64,000 nucleotides of DNA from Planctomycetota bacterium (GTDB taxonomy: Bacteria > Planctomycetota > UBA8742 > UBA2392). The notes under the pieces are model-generated. The model was not told where the DNA came from and ran no database searches. It saw nothing but the letters and a program-made list of their open reading frames with translations. The position numbers and the translations under genes were made by a program. Every line of letters begins with the position of its first letter. Within the stretch, counting starts at the first letter, position 1. Positions 1-9,066 of this stretch are shown one piece after another. The DNA is taken from NCBI GenBank assembly GCA_020848275.1, contig JADLAK010000041.1, forward strand, positions 62,001 to 126,000. The letters run 5' to 3'.

Positions 1-51
1 CGGCAATAAAAAGCATTGTCGCGTGAAACAATACCGCTAACCTTCCGGCAC

Positions 52-705
52 ATGGACAAACTGATCGAAGGGCTCAAACGCTTCAAGCGCGAGACCTATC
101 CGCGCCTGAAGCCGCTCTACGACAACCTGATCAAGACGGGCCAGAAGCCGCGCGCGCTGATCATCGGCTGCGCGGATTCGCGCGTGGCGTTCGAGACGCT
201 GACGGGCTGCGGGCCCGGCGAACTGTTCATCGTGCGCAACGCGGGCAACATCGTGCCGCGTTACGGAACCTATGTCGGCGGCGTCACCGCGAGCATCGAG
301 TTCGCCGTCACCCAGTTGCCCATCGAGGACGTGATCATCTGCGGCCACACCCATTGCGGCGCGATCGCGGGGCTCCTGGACCCGGATTCGCTGCGCGACA
401 TGCCCGCGGTGCGCGACTGGCTGAACTTCTCGAAGCAGGCAAGCGAGCGCGTTCGCAAGGCCGACACCCGCACCATAAGCCGGCACAAGCGCGCGGCGAC
501 CTCGGAGAACGTCAAGCTGCAGCTCGAAAACCTGCATAGCTTCCCCTGCATCGCGGAACGCCTTGGGGCGGGCAGTATCAAGCTTCACGGATGGGTGTAT
601 GAACTCGAAACGGGCGACGTGCTGGAATACGACGAAAAGACACGGACGTGGAATTCGCTTACCGGCGACGAGCCCGTGAAACCCCCGCCGCCGCTTCCGC
701 AATAA
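52..705 (+). CDS. Beta-class carbonic anhydrase
   Basis: Predicted zinc enzyme for reversible CO2 hydration in the cytoplasm; 217 aa, normal for the beta class. Visible motifs are GCADSR (Cys40, Asp42, Arg44) and GHTHCGA (His99, Cys102), which give the Cys-Asp-His-Cys set of zinc and active-site residues. RNAGN at 62-66 is also typical. I chose ATG 52 because family members begin with a MxKLIEG-like helix; a TTG at 16 is in frame but adds residues that do not look like the family. No good Shine-Dalgarno is visible. The tail is proline-rich (PPPPLPQ). No transporter partner is adjacent. Confidence 0.93.
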   Translation: MDKLIEGLKRFKRETYPRLKPLYDNLIKTGQKPRALIIGCADSRVAFETLTGCGPGELFIVRNAGNIVPRYGTYVGGVTASIEFAVTQLPIEDVIICGHTHCGAIAGLLDPDSLRDMPAVRDWLNFSKQASERVRKADTRTISRHKRAATSENVKLQLENLHSFPCIAERLGAGSIKLHGWVYELETGDVLEYDEKTRTWNSLTGDEPVKPPPPLPQ

Positions 706-714
706 CATTAAGGG

Positions 715-796
715 CTATCCGCAGATGACGCAGATTTACGCAGACAACAATCATCATCTGCGACCATCTGCGACCATCTGCGTAATCTGTGGATAG
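715..796. repeat. Inverted repeat with tandem-repeat arms (GCAGAT family)
   Basis: Between the carbonic anhydrase stop and the next gene. The outer arms begin CTATCCGCAGAT and end ATCTGTGGATAG. Each arm is built from degenerate CGCAGATNN or ATCTGCGNN units. It could fold into a long stem and act as a terminator or RNA-stability element, but there is no T-run. Confidence 0.75.
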
Positions 797-830
797 CAGT
801 TGCCTTGCGATCTGAGTGTGAATTGCCGCC

Positions 831-2564
831 ATGACCAAAGCAGTCGCAATCATGTTGAGCGCGTTGACGGCACTCTGTTGCGTGTTGGCCGGCGTCGACG
901 CGCAGTCAGCGCCGATCGCGACCGTGATCGACGCCGAGTTCGAGAAGGCGTGGCAGCGCGACGGCCTGACACCCGCCAACGCCGCAAACGACGCCGAGTT
1001 CCTGCGCCGCGTTTACCTCGATGTCGTCGGCGTGCCGCCCACGCGCGAAGAAGCCATTAAATTCCTCGACGGCGACCTCCCCGGCAAACGCGCCGAACTG
1101 ATTGACGCGCTGATCGCCGACCCGCGCTTTGGCAAACACCTTTCAGACCTCTGGACGGCGATCCTGGCAGGCCGCGCGATGGAGCGCGGCGGCGGGCCCG
1201 CGGGCGATCTGATGGCGGTCTGGCTCGCCCAGCGCTTCAACGAGAACAAGCGTTTCGATGAAACCGTCACGCAGCTCGTGACCGCAACCGGCAAGGCCAG
1301 CGTCAACCCCGCCGTCACGTACATCACCATGATCGGCCAGCCGCCTCGCACCGCCGACGTTGCGGGCCTCGTGATGAAGCACTTCGCCGGCGTGCAGATT
1401 CAGTGCGCCCAGTGCCACGATCATCCCTACGACAGCGCGTGGAAGCAGGCCGACTTCGCGGGCGTGGCGTCGTTCTTCGCACCGGTCGAACTCAAGATCG
1501 ACTTCACCAGGCAGCCCTACGACCCGGACCTCGTCGAGCGCGAGATGCCTTCGCGCCGCGACATCGAGAACTTCAAGCGTACGACCAAAGACGCGGAAGG
1601 TCGCACGCGCGCCGAGGAACTGCTGGCCTACTACACGCCGAAGTTGCCCGGCGACGTCGCGGTCAAGACGCGCGACGTGAAGTCGTGGCGGCCGATGTTC
1701 GCGCGCTGGCTGGTGGCGCCGGAGAACCCGGCGACGGCGCGCTACCTCGTCAACCGCTTCTGGAGCTTCCTGTTCGGCAGCGGGCTCGCGCTGCCCGTGG
1801 ACGATTTCAACAGCCTGACGAAGACGACGCATCCGGAGTTACTCAACGCGCTGGCGCGTGAGTTCGCGGGCGACTTCGACGTCAAGCGTCTGTACCGCCG
1901 CATCCTCAACAGCCGCGTGTATCAGTTGTCGGGCGAGCGCAGCGAGAAGACCGCGAGCGCGGGCGTTCGCCAACTCGCGCCCGAACAGTTCTTTGGCGCG
2001 CTGTTCACCTTGACCGAGGGCGACGCGCTCGAACGTTCGTTCGGTCGGCTCGCGGTCAGCCCGTTTGTGCGGCTGCGGCAGGTCGTGGACATCGCCGACA
2101 AGCAGCGCAAGCCCGACAGCAAAGAGCCGTACCCCTACGACCGCGACGCGCTGGCGCGCTACGAGAAAATTCTGGAGGGCATGGACAGCGCGTGGAGGCT
2201 GCGCCGGGCGTTGTCGGCGGCGTACTCGCGGCTGTCGAGCGACGACGAGATGGCGGACAGCGACGGCTTCACGCTGACGATCGACCAGGCGCTTGCGGTG
2301 CTCAACGGCGAGGTCACGCGGCGGCTTGGCGGGACGCTTGGCGGCACGCTGCTGCGCGGCATCATCGACAAGCACGCGACGATGAAAGACCGCGTCGAGG
2401 CGCTGTACCTGAGCGTGCTTTCGCGCCGCCCGACCGACGCCGAGGCCAAACGCGGCGCGGATTTTGTCGCCGGAGAGGTAGTCGCCCGCCGCAAAGAACC
2501 CGACGCGTGGGAAGACCTGTTCTTCGCCCTGATAAGCACGACCGAATTCGCCACGAACCATTAG
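831..2564 (+). CDS. Exported DUF1549/DUF1553 protein with CxxCH motif
   Basis: 577 aa. The N-terminus (about 1-25) looks like a signal peptide ending near AQS. Next is a DUF1549-like block (DAEFLRRVYLDVVGVPPT, about 45-62), then CAQCHDHPYD (about 194-203), a CxxCH motif of the haem-c type. A DUF1553-like block follows (YLVNRFWSFLFGSGLA and THPELLNALA). This DUF1549/DUF1553 architecture is expanded in Planctomycetota and often found with planctomycete cytochrome domains and DUF1501 proteins. Its reaction is unknown. No DUF1501 partner lies downstream, and this copy is shorter than many family members. Envelope location is inferred from the signal peptide. Confidence 0.88.
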   Translation: MTKAVAIMLSALTALCCVLAGVDAQSAPIATVIDAEFEKAWQRDGLTPANAANDAEFLRRVYLDVVGVPPTREEAIKFLDGDLPGKRAELIDALIADPRFGKHLSDLWTAILAGRAMERGGGPAGDLMAVWLAQRFNENKRFDETVTQLVTATGKASVNPAVTYITMIGQPPRTADVAGLVMKHFAGVQIQCAQCHDHPYDSAWKQADFAGVASFFAPVELKIDFTRQPYDPDLVEREMPSRRDIENFKRTTKDAEGRTRAEELLAYYTPKLPGDVAVKTRDVKSWRPMFARWLVAPENPATARYLVNRFWSFLFGSGLALPVDDFNSLTKTTHPELLNALAREFAGDFDVKRLYRRILNSRVYQLSGERSEKTASAGVRQLAPEQFFGALFTLTEGDALERSFGRLAVSPFVRLRQVVDIADKQRKPDSKEPYPYDRDALARYEKILEGMDSAWRLRRALSAAYSRLSSDDEMADSDGFTLTIDQALAVLNGEVTRRLGGTLGGTLLRGIIDKHATMKDRVEALYLSVLSRRPTDAEAKRGADFVAGEVVARRKEPDAWEDLFFALISTTEFATNH

Positions 2565-2590
2565 TCGCGAAAAGCATCAACACACAAGAA

Positions 2591-2646
2591 TAAACAGGAG
2601 GGGCAGGATTGCCGTGATCCGTGGCCATCCTGCCTATTCATGAATG
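2591..2646. repeat. 56-nt hairpin repeat, copy 1
   Basis: Matches 3262-3317 at 50 of 56 positions by eye, same orientation. It carries GGGCAGGAT and ATCCTGCC arms. The two copies lie on either side of the LRR gene at 2711-3253. Confidence 0.85.
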
Positions 2647-2710
2647 CTGCTGGGGGTAAGAGAATTCGCTTCGAACCGCGGCACTCGGTAACATCTAAGT
2701 CGAGGCCAAC

Positions 2711-3253
2711 ATGCTGACCTTGGGTGAAACCAAGTTCCAACGCGGAGCAAACATCGGTTGCGGTGTCGTTGCACTGGTCCTTGTGGGATTGTTTTTCTTA
2801 ACCCTCTTCACTCATAATCAAAACAGGAATGGTGACGACAAAATCGCCAAGCTTGAGGCCGGTGCGACCTCCTTTGTTGCCCATGACAAAATGGAGTGCG
2901 GGGTAACGGATGATGGCTTGGAAAGACTGGCTCGCGAACACCCTGAGTTGGAAGACTTAGATATTATCCAGAGCCAATTCATCACTGACAAAGGCCTCAA
3001 ACACATTGGGCGCTTGAAAAACCTCCGACATCTGTCGATGCAAGGCATGGTCGCAATTACGAACGCAGGAATTGCGGAATTGACTGACCTACCGGTCCTC
3101 AAGGAACTCCTCATTCAAAGCGACAATATCGATGACGGAGCGGTCCCGTACTTGCGCCGGTTTAAGACTTTGAGGCGTCTCGATGTCAGTGGGACGAAGA
3201 TAAGCAAGGAAGGCATGGCCGAGCTGCACGGCGACTCGTCGATCAAACGCTAA
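2711..3253 (+). CDS. Small membrane-anchored leucine-rich-repeat protein
   Basis: 180 aa. A hydrophobic segment at about 17-36 (GCGVVALVLVGLFFLTLF) suggests one N-terminal membrane anchor with the rest outside. From about 60 there are four or five LRR-like units with spaced Leu/Ile (LEDLDI, LKHIGRLKNLRHLSMQ, LPVLKELLIQ, FKTLRRLDVSGTKIS), the ribonuclease-inhibitor-like form common in planctomycetes. Probably a binding protein; ligand unknown. The DNA looks less GC-rich than its neighbours, and the gene lies between two copies of one hairpin repeat, so it may have arrived as a unit. Confidence 0.8.
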   Translation: MLTLGETKFQRGANIGCGVVALVLVGLFFLTLFTHNQNRNGDDKIAKLEAGATSFVAHDKMECGVTDDGLERLAREHPELEDLDIIQSQFITDKGLKHIGRLKNLRHLSMQGMVAITNAGIAELTDLPVLKELLIQSDNIDDGAVPYLRRFKTLRRLDVSGTKISKEGMAELHGDSSIKR

Positions 3254-3261
3254 TCACGCAC

Positions 3262-3317
3262 TAAACAGGATGGGCAGGATTGCCGTGGTCCGTGGCCATC
3301 CTGCCCATCCGTGTATG
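3262..3317. repeat. 56-nt hairpin repeat, copy 2
   Basis: Second copy of the element at 2591-2646. Here the stem is perfect over 13 bp: GGATGGGCAGGAT at 3268-3280 pairs with ATCCTGCCCATCC at 3298-3310. It lies between the convergent LRR and ftsK genes and could end transcription of both. Confidence 0.85.
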
Positions 3318-3327
3318 TTTTGAAAAT

Positions 3328-5760
3328 TTACGCCGCTTGATTGCTTGCGCCGCCGCCGAGGTTGCCTGAAGCCTTGCGAGCTTCCCATTCCTCGAACGTG
3401 ATCAGGATTTCGCGTTCCTTGCTGCCGCGCGAGGGGCCGAGAATCCCCGCCTGCTCCATCTGGAAGACCAGCGTCGTCGCCGCGTTGTAGCCGATGCGCA
3501 GCGCCGAACGCAGGAACTGCGCGCTCGCGCGCCCGTTGGCCAGCACCGCGTCGACGGCCGCCGAGAACTTGGCGTCCAGCGCCGCACCGCCGCCGGCGAC
3601 CGCCTGGAAGTCCGGCCCGTCTTCGCCGCCGGGCATTCGCAGCTTGCTCGGGTCGATCACGTAGTGCGGCTTCATCTGCCCGCGCAGGTTGTCCAGCAGT
3701 TTGCCCAGGTCTTCGTCTTTGATGAACGCTGATTGCGTGCGGATCATCCCGTTTTCACCCGGCATGGTCATCAGCAGGTCGCCCTTGCCCAGCAGATCTT
3801 CAGCGCCCGTGGCATCGAGAATCACGCGGCTGTCCGTGCCGGTGTTTACGCGCAGGCTCACACGCGCCGGGACGTTCGCCTTAATCAGGCCCGTCAGGAC
3901 GTCAGCACGCGGCGATTGCGTAACCAGGATCAAGTGGATGCCCGCGGCACGCGCCTTGGCGGTGATGCGGCTGATGAGTTCGTCGATTTTGGTATCGGCG
4001 GCAACCATCATCAGGTCCGCGAGTTCGTCGACCATCGCCACGATAAACGGCAGCGTGTCCGGCGCTTCGTCAGCGTTCTGGCCCGCAGCCTCGAGCTTCT
4101 CGCGCCGCGCCTTCCTGGTCATCGCGTTGTATTCACTGGCCTTCTTGCAGCCCGTGAATTTCAGCAGCGTGTAGCGGCGTTCCATTTCCTCGACCAGCCA
4201 CTCGAACGCGCCCACCGCGCGCCGGCTTTCGTCAATCACCGGGCTCAGCAAATGCGGCGTGTCGGCGTAAGGCGTGAATTCGACCTGTTTGGGGTCGACG
4301 AGGATCAAGCGCATTTCGCCCGGCGTGCGGGCGCACAGCAGGCTTGCGAGCATGACGTTTTCGAACACGCTCTTGCCCTGGCCGGTCGCGCCGCCGACCA
4401 GCAGGTGCGGCATGGTCGCGAGGTCGCGGATCACGGGTGCGCCCATGGCGTCCTTGCCCAGCGCCATCGGCAATTCCATCTTCGACTTCGCCTTCTCAAA
4501 CTCCGGCGATTCCAGCAGTTCGCGAAAGCCCACGGTGTCGCGCTGGCGGTTGGGCACTTCTATGCCGATGGTCGCGCGGCCCGTGCTGGTGATGATGCGC
4601 AGGCGCGTCACGCGCAGGTTTAATGCGAGGTTGTCCTTGTACTTCAGGATCTTGTTGACCATCACGTCCTGCGGAATCTTGATCTCGAAGGTCGTGACGG
4701 TCGGGCCGCGCGTCGCGCCGACGATGCTGACCTCGATCTGGAAGTTCGCAAACGTCTGGCGGATGACCTCGCCGCACCACGATTGTTCCTCGCGGTGGTT
4801 GTCGGCGTCGATCTTCTTGGCGGCGGAAAGGACTTCGAGGGCGGGGAGCTTGTATTTGGCAAGCTCGTCCTCAAAGGAGGCGTCTTCGCCCTCTTCTTCG
4901 TCCTCAGGCTCGGGCTTTTCGGTCTTCACGACCTTGCGGCGGCCGCCGGCCTTCTTGGTGTCGGGTGCGGGTTCAGCTTCGGCCTCGGGGGTTTCATCAA
5001 CGACGGCGATTGCAGCCGCAGGTGCGGCGGCTTCGGCTTCGACCGCGGGCGTTTCGCCCCTCGCGGGATTGTTGAACCAGCGCGAGAACCAGCCCACGCG
5101 CTCCTCGTCTTTGGTTTCCGCGGCGGGTGGCTCGGGCATCGCTTCGATCTCGAGAGGGCCGGAAATCGTGTTGTCCTCGCCCAGCGGGTGCAGCAGGTCG
5201 CGGACGATGGGGTAGAACAGGATGTCGGTCGCAAGTAGCAGGCTCAGCAAGCCCGCAAAGCCCAGCACGAGGTAGGCGCCGGTCATGCCGAAGTTGGCGT
5301 CGAGCAGCCCGAACACCGACGCGCCGACAATGCCGCCGCGCGACGGCATCAGGCCGGTGTCGGAATAGCTGCCGCCAAAGAGGCCGGCGAAGGTCGCGAC
5401 GAGCAAGGTGCTGCCGATCAGCCGCAGGGGCCAGTCGGCGGCCTTGCGGCGGAAGAATAGCAGCGTGGCGTAGGCGCCAAGCAACGCGACGACGAGATAT
5501 GTCGCCACGCCGATGTAGCTGTAACCCGTCTGGACGATTAATGCCCCGATGCGGCCGCCGAGGTTGCGGGGTTCGGTGTTGGCGGGATAGACGTTGCCCG
5601 CGACGTCGGCGGGGTTGTAGCTGACGATGGCAAGCACGAGGAACGCGGCGCTCAGCAGAAGGCCCAGCGCCCCGGCTTCGAACAGGACTTCGCGGCGGAA
5701 TATGCGCGAAATGGGCGAGACCGAGATCGAGGGGCGTGTGCTGAGGGTTTTACCGGCCAT
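3328..5760 (-). CDS. ftsK: DNA translocase FtsK/SpoIIIE
   Basis: 810 aa, a hexameric ATPase that pumps DNA at the division septum and activates XerCD recombination at dif. About four membrane helices lie in residues 25-190. A short acidic, alanine-rich linker follows (about 200-300), then the alpha/beta motor with Walker A GATGQGKS (457-464) and Walker B FIVAMVDELADLMM (about 572-585). The C-terminal winged-helix gamma domain, which reads KOPS sites, contains FLRSALRIGYNAA and the QAGILGP turn. ATG 5760 is preceded by GGAG eight bases upstream; the in-frame extension to 5919 reads through repeat-like sequence and is not used. Confidence 0.97.
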   Translation of the reverse strand: MAGKTLSTRPSISVSPISRIFRREVLFEAGALGLLLSAAFLVLAIVSYNPADVAGNVYPANTEPRNLGGRIGALIVQTGYSYIGVATYLVVALLGAYATLLFFRRKAADWPLRLIGSTLLVATFAGLFGGSYSDTGLMPSRGGIVGASVFGLLDANFGMTGAYLVLGFAGLLSLLLATDILFYPIVRDLLHPLGEDNTISGPLEIEAMPEPPAAETKDEERVGWFSRWFNNPARGETPAVEAEAAAPAAAIAVVDETPEAEAEPAPDTKKAGGRRKVVKTEKPEPEDEEEGEDASFEDELAKYKLPALEVLSAAKKIDADNHREEQSWCGEVIRQTFANFQIEVSIVGATRGPTVTTFEIKIPQDVMVNKILKYKDNLALNLRVTRLRIITSTGRATIGIEVPNRQRDTVGFRELLESPEFEKAKSKMELPMALGKDAMGAPVIRDLATMPHLLVGGATGQGKSVFENVMLASLLCARTPGEMRLILVDPKQVEFTPYADTPHLLSPVIDESRRAVGAFEWLVEEMERRYTLLKFTGCKKASEYNAMTRKARREKLEAAGQNADEAPDTLPFIVAMVDELADLMMVAADTKIDELISRITAKARAAGIHLILVTQSPRADVLTGLIKANVPARVSLRVNTGTDSRVILDATGAEDLLGKGDLLMTMPGENGMIRTQSAFIKDEDLGKLLDNLRGQMKPHYVIDPSKLRMPGGEDGPDFQAVAGGGAALDAKFSAAVDAVLANGRASAQFLRSALRIGYNAATTLVFQMEQAGILGPSRGSKEREILITFEEWEARKASGNLGGGASNQAA

Positions 5761-5850
5761 GATGCGATTCTCCGGGCTCCGGGACGATGGAGCGCATCGG
5801 TTCATCGGCAAAATTGGCAGGCAAGCTTGAGAAGAAGCGGGAAGCCTCAG

Positions 5851-5887
5851 AATTGCGAATTGGGGGTTGCGAGTTGCGAATTGCAAA
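5851..5887. repeat. Tandem-repeat arm (AATTGCG family)
   Basis: Degenerate tandem units of TTGCGAAT/TTGCGAGT between ftsK and the next leftward gene. A short complementary block (ACAATCCGCAATTGCC) lies at about 5957-5972. The same word recurs at 40625-40655 and 51613-51715. Confidence 0.65.
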
Positions 5888-5971
5888 GCCCGGACACGCC
5901 GGTTTGCGATTTCAATCATTCACCTATGCCGGAAGCTGCCGACTGACTTCGCCGCACAATCCGCAATTGCC

Positions 5972-7801
5972 CTACACCGCTTCAACTTCTGGGGCGGCCG
6001 CGGTGATCTGGCGTTGCTCGAAGATGTACGCGCTGCGGCCAAGGGTCGCGGTGCTGCGCTTGGCCTTTTTCTTGAGTGACGCAGCAAACTGCGACAACAT
6101 CGCCGGGTGGGGGTTGGGGCCCAGCTTGTCGCTGGTGATGACCGCGAGGCTGAGCGTCGTCAGAGGGACGGCAATCTTGGTGCCGAGGCGGTCCTCAGCG
6201 AAGTAATAACCCTGGTCGCGGTCCTCGCGCTTGAAGAACTCCAGCCGGCGCTTGTCGAAGTTCGTACAGATAGCCTGCAGGGCGTCGGGCGCGACGTTGT
6301 CGGGGCAGACAACGACGAAGTCGTCACCGCCGATGTGGCCTACGCGCGCACCTTCGCCCATGACTTTGGCGTGCTCAACCAGCGTCTGGCCCGCCATGCG
6401 GATCAGTTCGTCGCCCAGCACAAAGCCGTAGGCGTCGTTGAATTCCTTGAAGTGGTCGAGGTCGCCGTAGATGAACGTGAACGCGCCGCGTTCGAGCATC
6501 TCGCCGATCCACTTCTGGATGATGCGGTTGCCCGGCAGGCCCGTCAGCGGGCTTGCGCCCGAGGCGCTCTGCACCTGCAACTCGGCCGCGCGGGTGACGA
6601 GCTGCTTGATCGTGACGGTGCCGACGAAATGCTGGCGCTCGTCGATGACCACCACAGGGTCGTAGAGGTCCTCGCGCATGCGGTCCATCGCAAGCTTGGC
6701 CAGCGAAATGACGTCCATCGAGCCCTGCACGCAAAGCACGTTGCGCTTGCAGATCATCTCGACGGGCCGCTTCTGGAAGAGCGAATAGCCGAAGCGCCAG
6801 CCCGTCATCGAATAGAGGTGTTCGCGCGTGAACAGGCCGTAGGGGCGCTCACCGTTGAGCAACACCAGGTGGTCGAGGCTCGGGTTCTTGCGGAACATCT
6901 CGACCAGTTGCTCGGTGTTGATAGAGCCCTTGCCGCAGGTCGTGCAGCGCACCGCCATGCGCCCAACGCTTTCGTCGAGGTTGCTGCCCCGCACGTCGTG
7001 GCGGCGCGTGAGCTTGGGCAGGCGTTCAAGGATGTCATGGGCCACGCCCGGCGGCGCCGGTTGCGGCCGCGCGAACAAATAGCCCTGGCCATACCGCACG
7101 CCGAGTTTCACCAGCGTCTCGAGTTCCTCCCACACCTCGACGCCCTCGGCGATCAGCTTGGCGTCGACGCTTGCGGCCAGCGCCACGAGTGATCGCACGA
7201 GGTGCTGCTTGTAGGCGTTGATGTGCACGTCGCGCGTTAGCGCCATGTCGAGCTTGAGGAAGTGCGGGCGCGAGGACATCAGCGTGACCAGGCCCGAGTG
7301 GCCCGAGCCGAAGTCGTCAAGCGCGATGCTGAAGCCCTGCGAGGTGTAGTGCGCGATCAGTTGTTCGAACTGCGCGTAGTCGGCGATGGATTCGCGCTCG
7401 GTGATCTCGATGACGATGTTGCTTTGCTCGACGCCGTATTCGCGTAGCGCGTGCAGCGTGAAACCCTCGACAAAGCGCGGATCGCGGAAGATTTCCGGGC
7501 TGACGTTGACGAAGAAACGGCCGGCGCGTTTGTCTTCGGGCAGCGTCGCGATTTTGCGCAGCGCCGCGAGGCGGCAGGCGCGCTCGAGCTCCCAGGCCGT
7601 GCCGAACTTCTTGGCCTTCTCGACCAGCGCGTCGAAGGAGTCGCCGCCCTCCATGGCGCGCGAGAGCACCTCGTAACCCAGCACCGCGCCCGTGAACAGG
7701 TTGAGGATCGGCTGGAACATCGGCCGCACGTCCTGCGCGTCAATGCGGCGAATCAGGCCCGTCAGGCGGCCGGGCCTGGCGGGTGCGGCGTCATCGCTCA
7801 T
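5972..7801 (-). CDS. EAL-CBS-CBS-GGDEF cyclic-di-GMP protein
   Basis: 609 aa, no membrane segment. The N-terminal EAL phosphodiesterase domain (about 20-250) has EVL at 44-46, FVNVS, EITE, DDFGSG (162-167), FLKLD and AEGVE (218-222), so the catalytic set looks intact. A CBS pair follows (about 285-405), perhaps sensing a nucleotide. The GGDEF domain (about 410-590) has GGDDF at 491-495 in place of GGDEF, so cyclase activity is uncertain. Most likely a c-di-GMP-degrading enzyme controlled by ligand binding to the CBS pair. ATG 7801 is chosen; an in-frame extension to 8017 overlaps the next gene and looks non-coding. Confidence 0.93.
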   Translation of the reverse strand: MSDDAAPARPGRLTGLIRRIDAQDVRPMFQPILNLFTGAVLGYEVLSRAMEGGDSFDALVEKAKKFGTAWELERACRLAALRKIATLPEDKRAGRFFVNVSPEIFRDPRFVEGFTLHALREYGVEQSNIVIEITERESIADYAQFEQLIAHYTSQGFSIALDDFGSGHSGLVTLMSSRPHFLKLDMALTRDVHINAYKQHLVRSLVALAASVDAKLIAEGVEVWEELETLVKLGVRYGQGYLFARPQPAPPGVAHDILERLPKLTRRHDVRGSNLDESVGRMAVRCTTCGKGSINTEQLVEMFRKNPSLDHLVLLNGERPYGLFTREHLYSMTGWRFGYSLFQKRPVEMICKRNVLCVQGSMDVISLAKLAMDRMREDLYDPVVVIDERQHFVGTVTIKQLVTRAAELQVQSASGASPLTGLPGNRIIQKWIGEMLERGAFTFIYGDLDHFKEFNDAYGFVLGDELIRMAGQTLVEHAKVMGEGARVGHIGGDDFVVVCPDNVAPDALQAICTNFDKRRLEFFKREDRDQGYYFAEDRLGTKIAVPLTTLSLAVITSDKLGPNPHPAMLSQFAASLKKKAKRSTATLGRSAYIFEQRQITAAAPEVEAV

Positions 7802-7904
7802 GGGAGTGCCCCGTAGTGGACATCCATAATGTAGCGAATGACCGTCATGCCCATGCCAACGGGCCAACAAGATTGAATTAAGGTGCAGGGTTCCAGTAGC
7901 AGTG

Positions 7905-7930
7905 TTGTAGGGACACGCGGCAGCGTGTCC
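7905..7930. repeat. Small palindromic repeat
   Basis: GGACACGC (7911-7918) pairs with GCGTGTCC (7923-7930) over a 4-nt loop, preceded by GTAG. It resembles REP-like intergenic hairpins and lies between two leftward genes. Confidence 0.6.
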
Positions 7931-7995
7931 GCGGTGGAAGGGTCGGAACGATTTGTGGGTACGCCGCAGCCTGCCCCTGCAAGCTCCTGGCAAAG

Positions 7996-8769
7996 TTACG
8001 CTGCGACACCGAAGCACCAGGCTTCGACGCGGTAGAGGATGGTGATGTGGCCGGCGTGCTCGTGGCGGTCGAAATGTTCACGCAGGGCGCGTTTCATGCC
8101 CTCAGGGTCCGCCACCCCGTGCTGAACATATGAACTCGAGAACACGCGGCCCAGAAATCCTTCCCAATCCAACACCTGCCGGTTCGTGAACTCAGCCTCG
8201 GTCCAGTCACGCACGCGCTTGCTCCCGCGCACTTCCGTCTCGGTGCGGCTGCCACGCACCGTGCCCTCGGTCGCGCGCACCGATACCTGCCTGTACTCGG
8301 TGCTGAAGGTGTTGAGCAGGACTTCGTATTCGTCATTCATCGGCCCTTCGGTGCGCATGTTCCAAAACGCAAAGCAGCGCCCGCCCGACCGCAGGATGCG
8401 TGCGAACTCGGCCAGCGTCGGCTCGACGTCAAACCAGTGAAAAGCCTGCGCGACGGTGACCGCGGCAAACGCGTGATCGGGCAAGCCGGTTTTTTCCGCG
8501 CTGCCTTGCCGAAAATTTACGTTCGGGGCGCTCTCAGTGCGCGCGTAACTCAACATTTCCTCGTTGGGATCGACGCCACTAATAATGAGTCCCCGTTTTG
8601 CCAGCGCGCGCGCTGAGATGCCGGTGCCGCAACCGATGTCTGCGACCGCGTCGCCGCTTTTGAGGCCGGCTTTGGCGATGATCCAGTCGATCAGTGCGTC
8701 GGGATAACCCGGGCGGTAACGGTGATATAGACCGGCTGCGGTACTAAATCTTTTCTTGGGATCGTGCAT
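7996..8769 (-). CDS. Class I SAM-dependent methyltransferase
   Basis: 257 aa, soluble. The start (KRFSTAAGLYHRYRPGYP) is typical of the methyltransferase type 11 group. Motif I VADIGCGTG lies at 42-50, the acidic ribose-binding position is GVDPNEE (about 65-71), and AQAFHWFD is followed by ILRSGGRCFAFWN (post-motif). The substrate cannot be told from sequence; relatives act on small molecules. No biosynthetic genes are nearby. Confidence 0.9.
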   Translation of the reverse strand: MHDPKKRFSTAAGLYHRYRPGYPDALIDWIIAKAGLKSGDAVADIGCGTGISARALAKRGLIISGVDPNEEMLSYARTESAPNVNFRQGSAEKTGLPDHAFAAVTVAQAFHWFDVEPTLAEFARILRSGGRCFAFWNMRTEGPMNDEYEVLLNTFSTEYRQVSVRATEGTVRGSRTETEVRGSKRVRDWTEAEFTNRQVLDWEGFLGRVFSSSYVQHGVADPEGMKRALREHFDRHEHAGHITILYRVEAWCFGVAA

Positions 8770-9066
8770 GAAGAAATCCGCGAGTGCGATTTGAGCGTTG
8801 CGAATCTAACTCACCAGGTGTTCAAGCGCGACATCGACGATGAAAAAGTTAAACTGCGGACAAGCGGCAATGCTAATTCGATCCGGGCGTTGGAACTTTG
8901 GGAGGATGAGCCACCCAGAGGTTGCATCAGCCCGGATGCACCAATGGCATTCTGCGCACGAACGGCCGGTTCCGGCCCCGCAGCAATAAGTTCCCGCCCA
9001 AGCGCGCCATTGGTATCGGCTGTCCGACCTCGCTGGCTCTTCTTCCCCACAGACGGGAGACAAGCC

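Noticed and set aside
37-708. Long open frames opposite or overlapping real genes (for example 37-708, 1143-1832, 15454-16359, 16999-18234, 20131-21348, 38644-40494, 52575-54152)
   Set aside because: They mirror strong genes on the other strand in GC-rich DNA, have no family motifs, and their composition is that expected of antisense frames.
5761-5919. Upstream extension of ftsK to 5919
   Set aside because: The added residues read through tandem-repeat intergenic sequence, and ATG 5760 has a good ribosome-binding site.
8764-9066. N-terminal extension of the first DUF1579 protein
   Set aside because: The signal peptide begins at 9067 with GGGAG just upstream; the extension lacks protein-like features.
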